Positions 5,551 to 6,517 of a stretch of 6,517 nt of DNA are shown piece after piece. The notes below the pieces were generated by a model, which was given only the letters and a program-made list of their open reading frames with translations, had not been told where the DNA came from and made no database searches. The DNA is from Nanobdellota archaeon (GTDB lineage Archaea; Nanobdellota; Nanobdellia; Pacearchaeales; GW2011-AR1): positions 1 through 6,517 of the forward strand of contig JAHIWJ010000115.1 in assembly GCA_018816205.1 (NCBI GenBank). Direction: 5' to 3'. Numbering within the stretch: position 1 is the first letter of the stretch; each line of letters opens with the position of its first letter. The translations under genes and the position numbers were made by a program.

Positions 5551-6021
5551 ATGATGAAAAAGATAATCTTAGCAATGTGTGCAGGCCTTTTGGTTTTGGG
5601 CTTTTTGCAGAGTGCGAGCGCCTACACTTATACTTATGGAAACTATAACAGTTATGGAAATCGTGGAGATTATGATAGTTCGTGCAGATATTTTGATTAT
5701 GGCGACTTAGAGTGGCACACCGATAGAGTTTGTCAATGGGTCGAGGCTGGCGACGGGTGGAAAGAAGAAACAATTCGGGCGAGAGCAGTTGTTTGGCAAA
5801 GTAATTCTTATGACAATAGGTACAACATCCAATTTGGAAGATCTTCTGGAGATGCGTTTTATTACCATTATGGAGATAAGAGTGAGACGTCGCCTTCAGA
5901 TTGGAGATACAAAACCGCGTTCGATCCGAGAGTTGATAATACCTATGTCAAGGGCTATGGTTATTATTACTATCAACCGAGATATGATTACACGACTGGA
6001 GCATATAATTGGAGGTTTTGA
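5551..6021 (+). CDS. Small Tyr-rich secreted protein of unknown function
   Basis: The 156-residue protein begins with a clear signal peptide: MMKK, a hydrophobic core at about 5-19, and a signal-peptidase site after SASA24. The mature part has 23 Tyr in 132 residues, with runs such as YTYTY at 25-29 and YGYYYY at 136-141, and is rich in Gly, Asp, Asn and Arg. It has two Cys (C45 and C61) that could form a disulfide, enclosing DLEWHTDRVCQW. The middle part (60-110) alternates hydrophobic and polar residues like beta strands, so it may be a folded beta domain with Tyr-rich edges. I do not recognise a family. A surface or cell-envelope role is inferred only from export and composition. The second Met (5554) is an equally possible start. 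It leads a probable operon with the next gene, two bases downstream. Confidence 0.75.
   Translation: MMKKIILAMCAGLLVLGFLQSASAYTYTYGNYNSYGNRGDYDSSCRYFDYGDLEWHTDRVCQWVEAGDGWKEETIRARAVVWQSNSYDNRYNIQFGRSSGDAFYYHYGDKSETSPSDWRYKTAFDPRVDNTYVKGYGYYYYQPRYDYTTGAYNWRF
6011..6016 (+). promoter_or_regulatory. Shine-Dalgarno site GGAGGT deciding the start at 6024
   Basis: GGAGGT overlaps the last codons of the Tyr-rich protein gene and lies seven bases before the ATG at 6024. It favours that ATG over the upstream TTG at 6009 in the same frame, and is the clearest ribosome binding site in the window, as expected for an internal operon gene in an organism with leaderless first genes. Confidence 0.6.
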
Positions 6022-6023
6022 AA

Positions 6024-6260
6024 ATGACAGGAACTGAAATTTATACTGCACAAGAACACATCCTAATGGGAGACACAGTCCCAGCAAAATATCTAGCGCA
6101 ACCACATAAACCCCTGGGAGTTATAGATGGAACAATAACTGTTGAAGAATGTGATGGGCCAAGACAAATGCCAATAAATGTTAGATACTGCTTCTTTGGA
6201 AACTATGGTGGGTGGGGGGAAGCAAGAATCTTCCCATTAAATAGAGATCGTTCTTCCTAA
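6024..6260 (+). CDS. Hypothetical protein, 78 residues, possibly cut short by an in-frame TAA
   Basis: From the ATG with the strong GGAGGT site the protein reads MTGTEIYTAQEHILMGDTV to a TAA at 6258-6260. It has no signal peptide and no membrane segment; it has two Cys (C43 and C56) and a segment CFFGNYGGWGEARIFP at about 56-71. I recognise no family. The gene begins two bases after the stop of the Tyr-rich secreted protein gene, so the two are probably cotranscribed and translated together. The same frame remains open for 44 more codons after the TAA, so this may be the N-terminal part of a broken 123-codon gene. Confidence is moderate that it is expressed, low that the product is complete. 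Confidence 0.5.
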   Translation: MTGTEIYTAQEHILMGDTVPAKYLAQPHKPLGVIDGTITVEECDGPRQMPINVRYCFFGNYGGWGEARIFPLNRDRSS

Positions 6261-6395
6261 GGCTACGGAAACAGTTTGCAAGATCCTGAACTGATTAGCC
6301 GATTCGATTATTCTCTTCTTCAGGGCGTTAAAGAGGATTTTCCTTTTCCAAGAGAGCGTCCGCGTACACCGTTACATGCAGTGTTGCATAAATAA
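6261..6395 (+). pseudogene. In-frame continuation of the 6024 gene after a TAA stop
   Basis: After the TAA at 6258-6260 the same frame reads on for 44 codons, starting GYGNSLQDPELISRFDYSLL and ending VLHK, to a TAA at 6393-6395. That stop directly abuts the stop of the convergent gene (6396-6398), a natural end point for a gene. The continuation looks protein-like, with mixed charged and hydrophobic residues. A nonsense mutation or a sequencing error would explain the break; TAA is not known to be recoded in archaea. The frame may also be open by chance, and part of the stretch resembles a tRNA-Asp 3' end. Confidence 0.35.
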
Positions 6396-6517
6396 TTAAT
6401 CTTTAAGAATTATCATCAATGCCTTTTTCCCAATGTGTTTTTTCGGAGCAACAACACTCGCACCATTCCCAGAAGGGACGACTGATCTCTCATAGATTTC
6501 TTCCACATCATCTTTGA
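6396..6517 (-). CDS. C-terminal fragment of a DUF2080-like (archaeal transposon-associated) protein
   Basis: The frame enters from the right edge and ends at TAA (6396-6398), giving the last 39 residues. They read KDDVEEIYERSVVPSGNGAS and continue into VVAPKKHIGKKALMIILKD. The pattern of an S/GNGA turn followed by a hydrophobic pair, PKK-x-IGK and a final hydrophobic strand is what I know from DUF2080, a family of about 50-60 residues annotated as putative transposon-encoded proteins in archaea; the fold recalls AbrB-like DNA-binding strands. The start lies outside the window. Its presence adds to the picture of an accessory region on the right. The assignment rests on pattern memory. Confidence 0.6.
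   Translation of the reverse strand, partial: KDDVEEIYERSVVPSGNGASVVAPKKHIGKKALMIILKD

Noticed and set aside
5513..5773. Minus-strand frame of 86 codons
   Set aside because: Antisense shadow of the Tyr-rich protein gene; the composition reflects reversed Tyr, Gly and Asn codons.
5789..6037. Plus-strand frame of 82 codons overlapping two genes
   Set aside because: It runs out of frame through the end of the Tyr-rich gene and the start of the next one. The signal peptide and the Shine-Dalgarno site support the other frames.
6258..6260. Recoded stop (selenocysteine or pyrrolysine) in the 6024 gene
   Set aside because: The codon is TAA. Known archaeal recoding uses TGA for selenocysteine and TAG for pyrrolysine.

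Overview
The window looks like a piece of an AT-rich archaeal chromosome. The evidence is archaeal-type TATA boxes about 25 nt upstream of several start codons (which implies leaderless mRNAs), a tRNA gene without an encoded CCA, an archaeal-style circularly permuted GTPase, and a C-terminal fragment that resembles the archaeal DUF2080 transposon-associated proteins. The secreted proteins, with Cys-rich C-termini and a short aromatic/basic tail, recall DPANN lineages such as Woesearchaeota or Pacearchaeota. That placement is an impression from protein style, not a demonstrated assignment.

Layout. 11-859 (+): circularly permuted GTPase of the YlqF/RbgA/YawG type (ribosome assembly). 890-1405 (+): YecM-like protein of the VOC fold. 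1447-2082 (-): membrane phosphatase/phosphotransferase of the sphingomyelin-synthase-like PAP2_C type. 2142-5377: a segment bounded by two identical 103-bp direct repeats. Each repeat holds the 3' part of a tRNA-Asp gene and about 60 bp of sequence beyond it. The complete tRNA-Asp(GTC) lies on the minus strand at 5335-5406, so the segment sits on the 3' side of the intact tRNA, with the displaced tRNA 3' end at its far side. This is the classic layout of an element integrated into a tRNA gene. Unit length is 3,133 bp, and no recombinase gene is visible inside it.

Cargo of the segment: a GC-rich block of hairpins next to the left repeat, an overlapping gene pair of the DUF4258/DUF2283 type (a candidate toxin-antitoxin pair), and on the opposite strand a 617-residue secreted protein combining a unique N-terminal part, four EF-hand/dockerin-like calcium loops, a thioredoxin-fold domain with a CPHC active site, and a Cys-rich C-terminal module. 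A core of the tRNA 3' end occurs twice in tandem inside each repeat, which suggests more than one integration event at this tRNA.

Right of the tRNA, on the plus strand, lies a probable two-gene operon: a small Tyr-rich secreted protein (5551-6021) and an unknown protein (6024-6260). The reading frame of the second continues past a TAA stop to 6395. It abuts, stop codon to stop codon, the C-terminal part of a DUF2080-like gene that runs off the window on the minus strand. The left part of the window reads as conserved chromosomal genes; from 2142 rightwards it looks like an accessory, repeatedly invaded region.
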